Below are positions 34,080-45,120 of a DNA stretch of 64,000 nucleotides, in pieces. How positions within the stretch are numbered: position 1 is the stretch's first letter; each line of letters opens with the position of its first letter. The DNA is from Plantago major. Its lineage: Eukaryota; Streptophyta; Magnoliopsida; Lamiales; Plantaginaceae. The notes under the pieces are model-generated. The model worked only from the letters and a program-made list of their open reading frames with translations, had not been told where the DNA came from and did not search any database. A program made the translations under genes and the position numbers. The DNA is taken from assembly GCA_026545765.1 (NCBI GenBank), contig CM048840.1:32616765-32680764 (forward strand), in the 5' to 3' direction.

Positions 34080-36390
34080 AAAATAACTGATGAAGGATTA
34101 GAATTTCCATAAGAAGCCAGGTTTCAGTTCAGTATAATAGTGGGACAGATTTCTCGCAAGATAGTGAAGCAAAAGAAAGTGTTGAAAACATGCTCTTTCT
34201 GCAACTCTTCCAGGCGTATCAGGGGTAAAGTTCCATTCAATTTATCATCGATAGGTACTAAATTCCATATTAGTCTTAACATTAAGACATGCTTTGATGA
34301 GAATTGTACTATCACATTTTTGTTCTGAACTAGGCAACAACATTTGCAGTCAGTTCCAGGGGAGTTATGCCCCTTCTTGACGCACAACTTGAATGTTACA
34401 AGTTCTGCATATTATACCTTACACACCTGACCTTAAATAGCTAGCCCAGTCACTCTTGACTCTAAGAGAAATGATCATATGAGGTTGAGGTGCTAACGGT
34501 TTAATAACCATCTTTGTTGCCCTAGAAAGGGGCTCGATGGCTGTAATCAATTGCCGATAACAGATTAAGGCGGAAGTAGACATTGACTCCCTGTAATATT
34601 TTCGTATGCAAAATCTATCAGGCTTCAAATATCTGAGAACGAGATGGCTGGCCGTTACTTGATGTGAGCTGACTTGTTTCTTCGGACTTTTTATCCCACA
34701 ACTTGGTCACCCTGTATCAATTAGTATGAAGTTCTATTGTGGCATGGAACTATTAAATCAACAGGTTACTAATGTTTAGAAGAAAAGTAGCTTGCTGGTT
34801 ATAAAACTTATTCCTGGGAAGGCGGAGTTGCTGTTAATGAGTCTGCTTCCTGGGGTATAATCAATATATGTATATATACCTTGTTGCTTGTTGCGTTTGA
34901 ACCTTTAGTTTCTTCTTTTGCTGTTAGTACAAGTATTCTATATAGTTTTAAAAGTATCACATGAATCATGATTGCTATCTTTTGAAATTTAGAGCACTGG
35001 TGGTGGACAAACCGAAAGATATTACTGTCATATTGATCCTCAATCATGCTATCTTGCATAACAAGACTCACATAATCTACTTTTATGTCATAATATAGCC
35101 AGGCCTCAGATGATCCCGTCCGTCCATATTCCCAGTGGTGTCGAATGTCGATATACTGTATCGCCACATGTACAACTAGGATTCTGGAGCTGTGGAGGTA
35201 GCCATGATAGCAGTGGGCCAATTGAGCTGTTAGCATATGCAATGTAACTAAACCGTCAAATGAGTGCATAACAAGAAACATATGCATTATGCTTTTGATT
35301 TTGATTTTGAATAAAGTAGTATCTTATGTGGAGCATATGTTTTCTTGCATCACACAGTTGATTGTTTTCTCTGCCTACTCCAACAATCTTCTTTCACAAG
35401 CTGTTGAATATAATTTTCTGTGTGTAATTTGATTGAAGTCTTACATGGCTTTTCTCGATACTTTTCTTACGAGGGCGAAAATGATACTATTTTCCGCTAT
35501 ATTTTGTTTATGCCCTAATGTTTGGTAATTCGTGGTGCAGACGGTAATTTTCTGGGATTAGGCATTGAATTTACTACTACTTGTGTGTGTAACTTGATCT
35601 AAGAAGGTCCTTGTTGCTGCTGATAGATCTGGTCACAAGCAGTCCAGTACTCCAGTGATAGCCGTTGCATTTGCTAAAGTTTAAATGATGGTTTGATGAC
35701 AGAAGTGCAAGTAGAAAGCAAGTCACAAGATTGATACCCTCACTTGAATGAATTTATGCAGTGAAATTGAAGTTTTACTAGTACAAGTTTTCAATTCTTA
35801 GACTGCTATACTTTCAAAAAAATAATAATTCTTAGACTGCTATAGTACTGCTGCACCTGCATAATTCAATGGACTTGAAAGTGGATTGTAAGTTTGTAGC
35901 GATAATTACTCATTAGGGACCGGGCAATAAGATTGCTGATGTTTTGTCATTTCCCTGCAAAAGAAGCATGCTTATTTTTGCTTGGTTCAATTTTACTATA
36001 TACATGAAAAATAATAGCTCATTGGAGTTTTCTACACTAATCAAATGAACTTGGTCATTTTCTCGTGGAGTAGACAACATACAATAATGTATAGTACATA
36101 TTTATTTATCTATGAAACTTGCCTCTCATATATATCTAAATTAGCCAAGATATTTTAAGCTTTCGAATCCTGCTATATGTGAGCTATGTCCCACCACTAA
36201 AATGAACTAAAACTTCAACCACCAACCATTCCTACTTTTAAATAGTTCCTTAAACTCTAATGATACCACATAATGGTGAAATGAGATATATTAGAAATCT
36301 TATAGGCGGTTTGACAAACGATTAAAATCAGGTTAAAATAGATGCTTTTAAATATTTTTAATCAGGTTTTGGTGGATTTAGCTCGTTTTT
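34080..36390. other. Intergenic, no gene seen
   Basis: The region has normal AT-rich base composition. The longest frame is a 159-residue one on the minus strand (35287-34808) with no recognisable motif and no neighbouring exon. I found no paired terminal repeats. Confidence 0.45.
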
Positions 36391-36394
36391 TTAA

Positions 36395-37019
36395 TTTGAA
36401 ATTCTTGGCCCAATCCGAATGGAATCCAATCAAATCAAACGAATCAAGAAATTACATTTGTCCCATTTTTTAATAATAATGAATACTACATCCGGTCCAT
36501 TAATAAATTCGTAAGGAGACTTTTTACGGGCGTTGATCAGATTATCATAAATTACACGAAAAGTTAATATAATAAAATTATATTATAAAAAAAATTAAGT
36601 ATATTTGACTAACATAACTTTGTTTTATACTTTTTGTGCGTAATTTGTAGAGTTTGGTTTGACTTTAGTTTGGTATAACTTGTTTTTTATTTATTAAGTT
36701 TGAGAAAAAACTCAACGATATCTTGAGCTTTCTTATTGTTCTAATATCTTCCAATAAAACGTATAGATTTTTGTTAGAGATGTACGTCAAAGTATGTGAA
36801 CCAGTTTGAATGATCTCGGAGTTCGTAGTTTCTTATCTTAACTCAACTTTTACGGTAGAAAAGAAGGGTAATTCGAATCGTAACTATACTTTTTATTTCA
36901 TTGATCTACTAAAAGTCGTGTTAAAAAGAAAGAAAGAAAAATGTTGAAAATATCTCAATTGGATAAATTTTCTTATTTTCCTCGTACAAAAGATGGGTTG
37001 TGTAAATAAATGATAAAAT

Positions 37020-37055
<36 letters not shown>

Positions 37056-37146
37056 TTAATGAACTTAGAGAAATTGAATCAAGGCAATTTGAATCGAATC
37101 GAGCAGGCCCAGGCGAGCGAGTTTTGGGTTGAAAATATGAATCTTA
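36395..37146. mobile_element. Second PIF/Harbinger-family relic
   Basis: The segment 36870-37030 matches 9540-9720 closely (ATTTCATTGATCTACTAAAAG; AAAGAAAGAAAGAAAAA; ATTTTCTTATTTTCCTCGTA; GTGTAAATAAATGATAAAAT). Both copies continue into an AAT run and GAATCGAATC text near the right end. TTTGGTTTGACTTTAGTTTGG near 36655 matches 9490-9520. The transposase fragment is not preserved here. The ends are decayed, so limits are approximate. Confidence 0.65.
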
Positions 37147-37521
37147 ATGCCTTCAACCTCTTGTGTCTTTGTGATATAATAGAAAGAAGTATAGTAGAAC
37201 TGTAGAAGTGATATTATCAGACCAAGTAGCTTTAGTATTTAAGAGTAAATAGACATGACTATTACAACGCTCACAGAGTGTACAAAATATACTAGTATGA
37301 AATTGAGTTTCGTCAAGGATGTGGTACATTGTCCTCATGTGATGTTTCCCATAGGATGTTTGCCCAAAATAAAAGTTGTCAACCAACAAAAACAGGGATT
37401 TTAGATAGTATATAGTACACTATATATATATATACAAGTTTTGACTATTACAACGCTCACAAAAGTGTATAAATTACACGTAGTCTATAGTCTATGTTTT
37501 ACAGAATTAAATAATAAATTA

Positions 37522-37632
37522 GGCTCTATTCTCTTCAACTGAAAACTCATTCAGTTCAGTTCTGCTTAGTTATATTTTATACTACAATTCAATTCAGTTT
37601 AGTTCAGTAAATTTCAATTGAAAAGAACAGTC
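37522..37632. mobile_element. Short MITE with GGCTCTGTTCTTTTC-type termini (copy 2)
   Basis: GGCTCTATTCTCTTCAACTG at 37522 and, at the other end, GAAAAGAACAGTC ending at 37632 are imperfect inverted repeats flanked by TTA at 37519-37521 and 37633-37635. The interior matches the MITE at 26081-26208 (GTTCTGCTTAGTT, TTATACTACAATTCAATTCA). Confidence 0.8.
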
Positions 37633-37639
37633 TTAATTA

Positions 37640-39186
37640 ATAGGTTATAGTTAGCTTTAAAATTTTATAAATATGTTACTAAATATATTATACCTAACTT
37701 ATTAATAGATTATAATAACAAATCAAATCAGCTGGCTTATGACATATGAATTAGACATTATTTTAAAAATGTAATCTATACTATAAGATTGAATTTCATA
37801 AAGGATGTGTTACCTTGTACTAGTGATGTTTCACAAAAGTTTGTTGTATTATTGTTGCTCTTCCCTCCCATAGTTTGCCCAAAATATAAGTTCTCACCAA
37901 CAAAAACATTTTTTACATCTAATCTCATCCAGTCTAGAGGAGGGTGATACTACCCCTGTCACTCACTAACTGACGGATCCACGGCATGCAATCAAGTTTG
38001 AGTAATCCACCATGCATTGTAGTAGAAATTATAGTAAAATACCTGATTTTTCGATATAATAGAAAATACCACATTAGACTAGTGTAATCTATATGAGCAT
38101 GCCAAACAATTTTATTGAAGAAATATAATCTTTCCTATTATTTAGAAAAATCATGTTTTTTTTTATAATTAACCTTTAATCACAAACCTAAAAACTTGAT
38201 GCTTTACTATTTGCCTACATTTTAAAGTACTGTTAAAAATCCTAGAAAACTGAACAACTTGGACTTATCTTAACCTAACGTGCTATAGTTGCTTCTTATC
38301 TAATTTTTTATACCTGAACTACACATGTATTTCCCTCGCTGATCAGAAGTCTAATTTTTTAATTAAATATACGTATTAATTAAGTAAGAATATGGAATTA
38401 AAATGAAATTGAACTAAATTGAACTTATCAGTTTGAGGTACATATGCATGACCTATTCTCGTGCTCTCAAGTCTAAAAATGATAATTACATATTAATAAA
38501 CATAATTAGCAGTGACCAATTAATAAGTGATTACTCTCCTAAAAGTCTCAACACATCCAGCTCCTTGACAAATAAAAAATTGAAATTTGAAAACTCAAGT
38601 AGTGTACACCAACAAATGAATAATGTCTTAGTCAGACTGTGAAATAAATGATAGTAAGAGAAAGTGAGAAACAAAATGCATGTCACTAGATCTAAACAAA
38701 CTTGCCATGATTTTTGTTGTCTTCAATTTCATGGGAAACTTAATGGGAATCAATCATGTTTGTCTATTTAAATTAGTAAGTTTAAAAATATACTACTACT
38801 ATATTTTACTTTTTACTTTTAATTTATTATTTATTATTTAACCATTATTTAGATAAAAATAACCAAAGGTAATTTAGGTTTCTAGTACATTCGTATTTTT
38901 TAATAAGGATGGAAATATGATGAGATTAAATGAACCAGTTTTAAATGAAGAATAAGGATGGAAATATGATGAGATTAAATATTTGGGTTTGCTTCTTGAA
39001 ATTTGAAAGTTTTGGGGTTATTTTGAAATATTACATGTTAATATTTGAGTTAATTGGGCAATAAGATGGAATTTGTATTTAAAAAATACTTTATTATGTA
39101 AATGGAGACTTCAGACTTTTCAACAAAAGTCAACCCTGCTGATATGGAATTTTGAATTTAGATATAATTTTTAATCCACAAAGTCT
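37640..39186. other. Intergenic, no gene seen
   Basis: AT-rich sequence. A 45-bp stretch is repeated (AATAAGGATGGAAATATGAT at about 38901 and 38951). No coding region is supported. Confidence 0.5.
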
Positions 39187-40033
39187 GGGGAGAAACAGTT
39201 TTTAGCTATTTTATCTAAAAATGGGTTTTTTTGCAATTTACCATGAAACAGTTTAATTTAGCTTTTTTTGCGGATTCGGGTTATGACCCGTTTTGTTTCG
39301 TTTATTTCATTATTTCATTACGGTTTTTTTTCTCTTTCTCTCTCTAACATTTCTCTTTTCCGTTTTCTCTCCTGTTTCCGAGTTTTATCCTTGGTTTTCA
39401 TCACTTTCGAATTTGGATAGCTTGTTTTCCGGTCATTTTTCATCACAATCATCAATGTAAGTATAGTTTTATCGTTTTCTGTTTGTTTTTCTCTGTGTTT
39501 TTACTTTTTTTGGCTCGGTTTTGTGAGTGTGGTTTGGTTTCGGTGATCGACGTTTTTGTTTCGTTTTGCGGATCTGAGATAGAATGTCGGTTGAAAAGCC
39601 GAAAAATTGCTTTCAAGTACTGTGTTTCAATTTTAAGCGTTCTGAAGGTATTTTTTCGCCTTCGTACTTTTTATTTTTCTTTTTTCTTGGGTACATGCAT
39701 GTTTTTATTGAGATCTTAGGGTTTTTTTTTTTGTTTTTTGAAGTTGCAAGTTGTTGATAGTTTTCGCGGGTTTTTTTGTTTTTTGTTGATGTATTGTTTG
39801 AATGAGATCATAGTGTTTTTTCTTGAGAACATAGATGTTTTGAATAAGTTATTTACTTGACTTAGAACATAGTGTTTTTTGTTGAGAACATAGTGTTTCT
39901 TGTTGAGAACATACTGTTTTTTATTGAGAACATAGTGTTTTTATTAAGAACATAGAAATTTATATTTAAAACATAGTTTTTGTTTATGTTTGAGAACATA
40001 GTATTCTTATGGTTTGTTTTCCTTTTTTTCAGT
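39187..40033 (+). promoter_or_regulatory. Left end and putative leader of element B Ulp1 gene
   Basis: Pyrimidine-rich CTCTTTCTCTCTCTAAC at about 39331-39348 looks like a 5' UTR. A possible first ATG with adjacent donor (ATGTAAGTATAG) lies at 39455. Copies of GAGAACATAGTGTTTTT spaced 21 bp fill 39800-40000. I could not identify the first coding exon equivalent to MVVDKSG in element A. Confidence 0.4.
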
Positions 40034-43000
40034 AGTGACTGATGATAAAAAGAATGTTAAGAAGACCAGGGGTAATAAAAAGAAACTTTTCAAGGTTGAT
40101 GATGAGCGACTTAAGGTGCAACCTGGGAAGAGGGGGAAGTCACTGCTTGTTGAGGTGGCTGCTGAGGAGGGTGTTGTATTAAAAGTTATGCATACTAAAT
40201 GCAATCCAAAGAAGTTGAGGGATTTGTTTGAGAAATTGAATGATAAGCAAAAGAACTGTATTGTTGAGATTGGATTTGGGGTCTGTTTGACTTTTGTTGT
40301 GAAGATACCTCATGGCATTGTCCCTTGGTTGGTTGAGAGGTTTAACCTGTTTCATATGTTCAAAAAATACGATCATTTGAATATCGATTCTGAGGATGAT
40401 GTTCATGACATTTTCATGCTTCATGAATCCGGCAATGAAGTTCCCATCAAGTTTAAGTATAAAGGGAAGAACATTGTCCGATAGTGTTTCTAAAGAGAAT
40501 GATTTGAAATTTGGATGGGTAGAATCGAGGTTGGGCTAAGGTGATGCTAGTGGTGAAGTGAGTTTGTCATGTGTTAGAAGCGACTTATTAGTTTGGCAGA
40601 TGGTGGAGATGAGTTTAAGCAGCTCTTTGTTATATATGCATGTGGGTGTTTTCTTGCTCCTACTTCAACAGGATATGTTGATCCAAAATTGTTGCTATCT
40701 GTACAAGATGTAGGGCTCATTAGGACATTTGATTGGTGTTCATATGTCATTGATAAGTTGGCTTATGCTATCAGAAACTTTAGAGAGACTGATTTTTGTT
40801 CTGTCAGTGGCTGTGTTGTTGTCTTGTTGTTTTGCTATCTACATAGGTTTAACTATTTGGGACGTAATGCGCCTTCATCCCTTCCGCTTTGCTCCCATTG
40901 GACTGATAAAATTATCGAGGATAGGATTGGTGGTGAGAAAAAAGTTGGTTATGGATTAACACCCATGAGTTCTATCTGTCCTATAACTAAAGCAAAGCAG
41001 TCAAGGCCTTTGTTTCATATTGGTCCGCAATTTGCTGAAGGGTTTGTCAAGTATCCCATTGGTGAAGGCTTGCCGAGGAATTCAGAAATTAAGGCATGTG
41101 CAGAAAATGTAAGTAATGTTCTTTCTGAGATCATAGTTTTTTTTTTTGTATTGAGAACATATTACTTTATGTTTGTTATCATAGTTTTTTTTGTATTGAG
41201 AACATATGACTTTTTGTTGATAACATAAGTTTTCTTATTGAGATCATATTACTTTATGCTGATAACATAGGTTATTTCATTGAGATCATACTACTTTATG
41301 TTTGATATCATAGTTTTTTGTATTATGAACATATTACTTTTTGTTGATAACATAAGTTTTTTTATTGAGATCATATTACTTTATGCTGATAACATAGGTT
41401 ATTTTATTGAGATCATATGACTGTTTTTTTTTTAACTTAGTACTTTTGTTTTTTTTCTTTTTTAAGAGTGTTGATGAGTCATGGAGGATTTTCAAGAGAG
41501 ATTCAGAGGTCATTATGCGTGCACATCTGGAAAGGTTGTTAAACATTGGTGTTGGAATTGCACCATCTGTTGCTAGTTCACAACCTTCCCAGTCACCTTC
41601 ACATATATGGTGGTCTAATCCATTGCTTCATCAAGCTGTTGATCGTATTTGTGCTGGTTTCATGCTGAAGGTGATGGATGGACCCAGTTTTTCTCTTGGT
41701 TTCTCTCAAGAAGTTATGTCTCAACCTGAATCTCAGTCCGAAGGTGATAATCTTTATGACACACAGACTGGCATGATTTCTGTAGACCTTGCTTCAACTC
41801 AAGATGATTTTCAGGATGTGCCTTATACTGTTAATATTTCTCCACCTCAGCATGAATTTAAGCCTTGTCCATCTACTGTTAATCTTTATCCACCTGAGCC
41901 TCCATTGAAGAATATCGATCCACCTCAGTCTCCATTGAAGAATATCGATGATGTCTTGTTGATAGCTAAAGCTGTTGAGTTTGAAGCTAACGACATGCCA
42001 GAAGATAATGATAATGATGGTTTTGATGATACTATTAATCATGACCACCAACAAAATCTGTCAAATAAAGAGATAACTGTTGAGAAGCATGATAGTGAGA
42101 ATTATGATGAGATAATTCTTGGATGTGAATTGGACTGTGGGTCTATAAACCCAGATGTTGTCATGGGGAGCAAGGTTATGAGGAGGATTAATAGTTATTC
42201 AAAGAAAGTCTTGAAGACATTAGTGAAGGAAGTTGCTGACTATTTCTTTTTCATTCAAGAGAATGAGATGTAAGTCTTTTTAATTTTTTTTATTGAGATC
42301 ATATGTTTTTTTTTATTGAGATCATAGTTTTTTATTTTTACTATTTTTTATTTTGTAGGGATTTTAAAAAATTTGTTTGGTTCGATGAGGTTCACTGGGT
42401 AGATACAGACCACACCAGGACAATGTTGCCTTCAAATATGATATCTTCAGTTATTGTGGATAGCTGGGTTATGCTTTTGAATAACACTGAGCTAAGAACT
42501 TGCGATGAGTTTAAGATTCGTCATTTTTGGTTCCACCTTAATATCTCTGTATGTTTGTGAACTTTCATTTTGTAGGTTTTGTGAACCTTTTTTTTAACAC
42601 TAATAGAGTTGTTTTTTGTTCTTTCATTTTAGGATTCTTGGTCCAAGCTTGCAGGGTGTTTTCAAAGCGGTGTTGGTAAAACAGGTTTTGATCGTGATGG
42701 TCGTGATCTAACCATGAAAAATATGCAAGGTGCATTTAATTATTCATTGTTGAGAAACTTGCGGGAACATCAATTTGATTTGAAGACTGTCAATCTGGTA
42801 TATTGTTTTTTATTTGTTTGTATCTGCTGGCTTCATAGTTTTGATTTCACATGATCACATAGATTTTTGTGTTTTTTTTTTCCAGTTTTTTGTACCTTTG
42901 ATCTCACATCAGCATTTTACATGTTATGTGATCAACATGGAGATGAAGTGTATTCAGTATCTTGATAATAAATCTCATAATGAAGCATCTGTGCAATCTT

Positions 43001-43785
43001 ACTTTGAAGTGCTGGTAAGTCCAAGTATCTGTGTTTTTTAAGTTTGTTTTTTGTTTTTTTTTGTGTACGCATGTGTTGTAATACATTGTTTTTTGTTTTT
43101 CAATAGCGTGAAGCATTCTCGGTGTTTCTTATTAGCAAAGGTCTGCATTCTAAAGGGTTAGCTGTGAATCAGTTCGAAATGAAGAAAATTAAGTTTGATT
43201 GGATTCTTGTAAGAATACAAATGATTGTGGTGTTTACCTTATGAAGCACATGGAATTGTTCAAAGGGGAGAAATTTAAATATCCTTTCCTTACGCAGGTA
43301 ACTTATGAACTTTTTTTTTTTTTTTTTTACTGTATTTGCCAACATGGTGGTTTTGTTTGAGAACATAGTGTTTTTAGTTGAGATCTTAGCTTTATTCACT
43401 GTGTTTTTTTATGTAGGTTTCAAGAAGGTGGGTGCTTCGTGTTGAGATTATGGCTACATTGGTTTTGTGTGATATAAATGGTCTGAGGGATAGTATGTTG
43501 AAAAGAGTCAATGCCTTCATTGATATGAAGAAAAAGTTTGATCCAAAGAAAAACATCAACATTGATCTTCGGAAGGTGTTTGATGAAAAAGTTAGGTTGA
43601 AGGTTGCCAAGCGGGAGACTGAAGCACTTAACAAAGCAGTTGAAAAGAACAAGGTTGAGGAGGTAGACACATGTTTGAATTATGATGCTGTTGAAAAGAA
43701 CAAGGTTGAGGAAGAAAAGAAGAAGGTGTTCGAATTACGTACTAAGAAGAATGCAGATAAAATATTGAACAAGTTTGTTAAATGA
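40034..43785 (+). pseudogene. Ulp1/C48-type protease gene of element B
   Basis: Deduced exons are 40034-41108, 41467-42269, 42359-42548, 42633-42797, 42886-43014, 43107-43297 and 43417-43785, all with GT-AG borders. Exon 1 equals the domain kept in element A (IVPWLVERF, EDDVHDIFML, PLCSHWTD). The protease part has the C48 triad: His in SHQHFTCYVINM (42913), Asp in QYLDNKS (42964) and Cys in NDCGVYLMKHME (43226). The family deconjugates SUMO/ubiquitin-like proteins; in transposons the role is unknown. The tail is lysine-rich and probably coiled. Breaks: stops and frameshifts at about 40482-40595 and one shift just before the catalytic cysteine (about 43205-43220). It is not functional as read. 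Confidence 0.82.
41109..41466. repeat. 21-bp motif array filling a protease-gene intron
   Basis: Units such as TTGAGATCATATTACTTTATG alternate with CTGATAACATAGGTTATTTCA. Successive core motifs are 21 bp apart, giving a 42-bp higher-order unit that recurs several times. The intron is almost entirely made of this array, from donor to acceptor. Confidence 0.85.
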
Positions 43786-43859
43786 TGAAGAATTTAGATA
43801 AAATCCTGATCAGATGCTAACTTTTTGATTGTGTTTTGTTAAGTGTACAAAAAGATATG

Positions 43860-44160
43860 TGTTGCCAAATTATTTTAGTAATGTTTACTCATCTTTTTTT
43901 GATAACATATGCTTTTGTTTTGAGATTATAGTCTTTTTACCTGAGATCCTAATAAATGCATTTTTACTAGATAAATACATTTTATCTCGAGAATGACATG
44001 AGCAGTTAGTAATTAGTTTCCTGAGATCATAGCTTCATTCATTGAGATCATAGAGTGTATACTTGAGATCATAGCTTCATTCATTGAGATCATAGAGTGT
44101 ATACTTGAGATCATAGCTTGTTTTTATTGATATCATAGTGTATTAGTCAGTTGATTTAAT
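43860..44160. repeat. 21-bp motif array between protease and small gene
   Basis: From about 44020, TGAGATCATAGCTTCATTCAT and TGAGATCATAGAGTGTATACT alternate with exact 21-bp spacing for five or more units. Looser copies lie before them. This is the cleanest place to read the period. Confidence 0.9.
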
Positions 44161-44320
44161 TATATGTTTTAGAGTACCTTTTATTGTGTCTGACATACAT
44201 CCCCCATAATTAAGGTATTTTACTCGAGAATTACATGCACAATTACTCTTGTAGTTTTCCAATAGTTTTCGGTTTGAATTCATGTTCATGTTTCAACCTT
44301 TTCATCTTCCTAAATGTACC

Positions 44321-44328
44321 TATAAATA
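44321..44328 (+). promoter_or_regulatory. TATA box of the small gene in element B
   Basis: TATAAATA lies 76 bases before the ATG at 44397. The stretch between is a leader-like A-rich sequence (AAAAATCAAAGAAGA just before the ATG). The flanking 21-bp arrays stop short of this region. Confidence 0.65.
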
Positions 44329-44396
44329 CCCCCTTGCCTTCATTATTTTTCAATCACAAAGAATTAATCTAATTATAACATAAAAATCAAAGAAGA

Positions 44397-44728
44397 ATGG
44401 AGGATGCTATCAATAACAGGTTGGAGTTTCTCATCGCTAATGGTGTCAGGTATAAAGATATATCTGACAACTTCATGGTCAACCCAACGCGTTGGCAGAA
44501 GATAAACGCTCTCAAGAGAGAGTGTTTGGTGGAGGATTCGCCACTTACACCGATGGCGAAATTGCAGATATTGTAGCCCGGCTGGAGCTCATCGATCTAC
44601 GCCACCCTCACATGCTGATGCCTGCTGCTCAGCTGAGGAACCAACTTGTCAACCTCCACATGTTTGGGGGTGGTCATTTCGAGCAGCAGTACTGGAAGGA
44701 AGCAGCGAATTTCCTTCGTGGCCTTTGA
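44397..44728 (+). pseudogene. Small unknown gene of element B, frameshifted (~110 codons)
   Basis: From the ATG at 44397 the frame reads MEDAINNRLEFLIANGV and passes RWQKINALKREC before ending at 44574-44576. A second frame takes over at about 44525-44540 and continues GGGFATYTDGEIADIVARLE, then LMPAAQLRNQLVNLHMFGGG, to the stop at 44728. The two parts look like one protein of about 110 residues split by a small indel. It has no signal peptide and no zinc ligands. Charge and helix-rich character suggest a small helical protein. I do not recognise the family. It has its own TATA box and sits between the two main transposon genes. Confidence 0.6.
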
Positions 44729-45120
44729 CTTTTTTTTTTGTCTAATGTAATAGGAGTTTTGCATTCAATATAATGTTGTCTCTTTTATATATGAATAAAA
44801 TAATTTTTATTATATTTTTGTTGTCTCTTGTCAAACTGTACAAAAATATTTAAGCTGCTTGTAATCATAGGAATTTATTAAAAGCACATAGCATTTCTTA
44901 TTGAGATCATAGTGTTTTTTTTTTTTGAGATCATAGTGTAAATATAAGTTAACAGAGAGTATAAAAGAGATCATAGGAATTATAACAGATATCATAGAGT
45001 TTTATATTTAGATCATAGTGTTAAAGCATAGAAGTAAATAACATAAATCACAATTCATAATAGAAACCATAATAATGATTATAACAGAGAACATAGGTAT
45101 TTTAGCAAAGAACATAGTTA

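Noticed and set aside
34808..35287. 159-residue open frame on the minus strand
   Set aside because: No motif, no signal peptide, no neighbouring exon and no codon bias; surrounding DNA looks intergenic.
44000..44150. Regularly spaced repeats that might suggest a CRISPR array
   Set aside because: The spacers are about 10 bp and themselves repeated, there are no cas genes, and the DNA is a plant nuclear genome.
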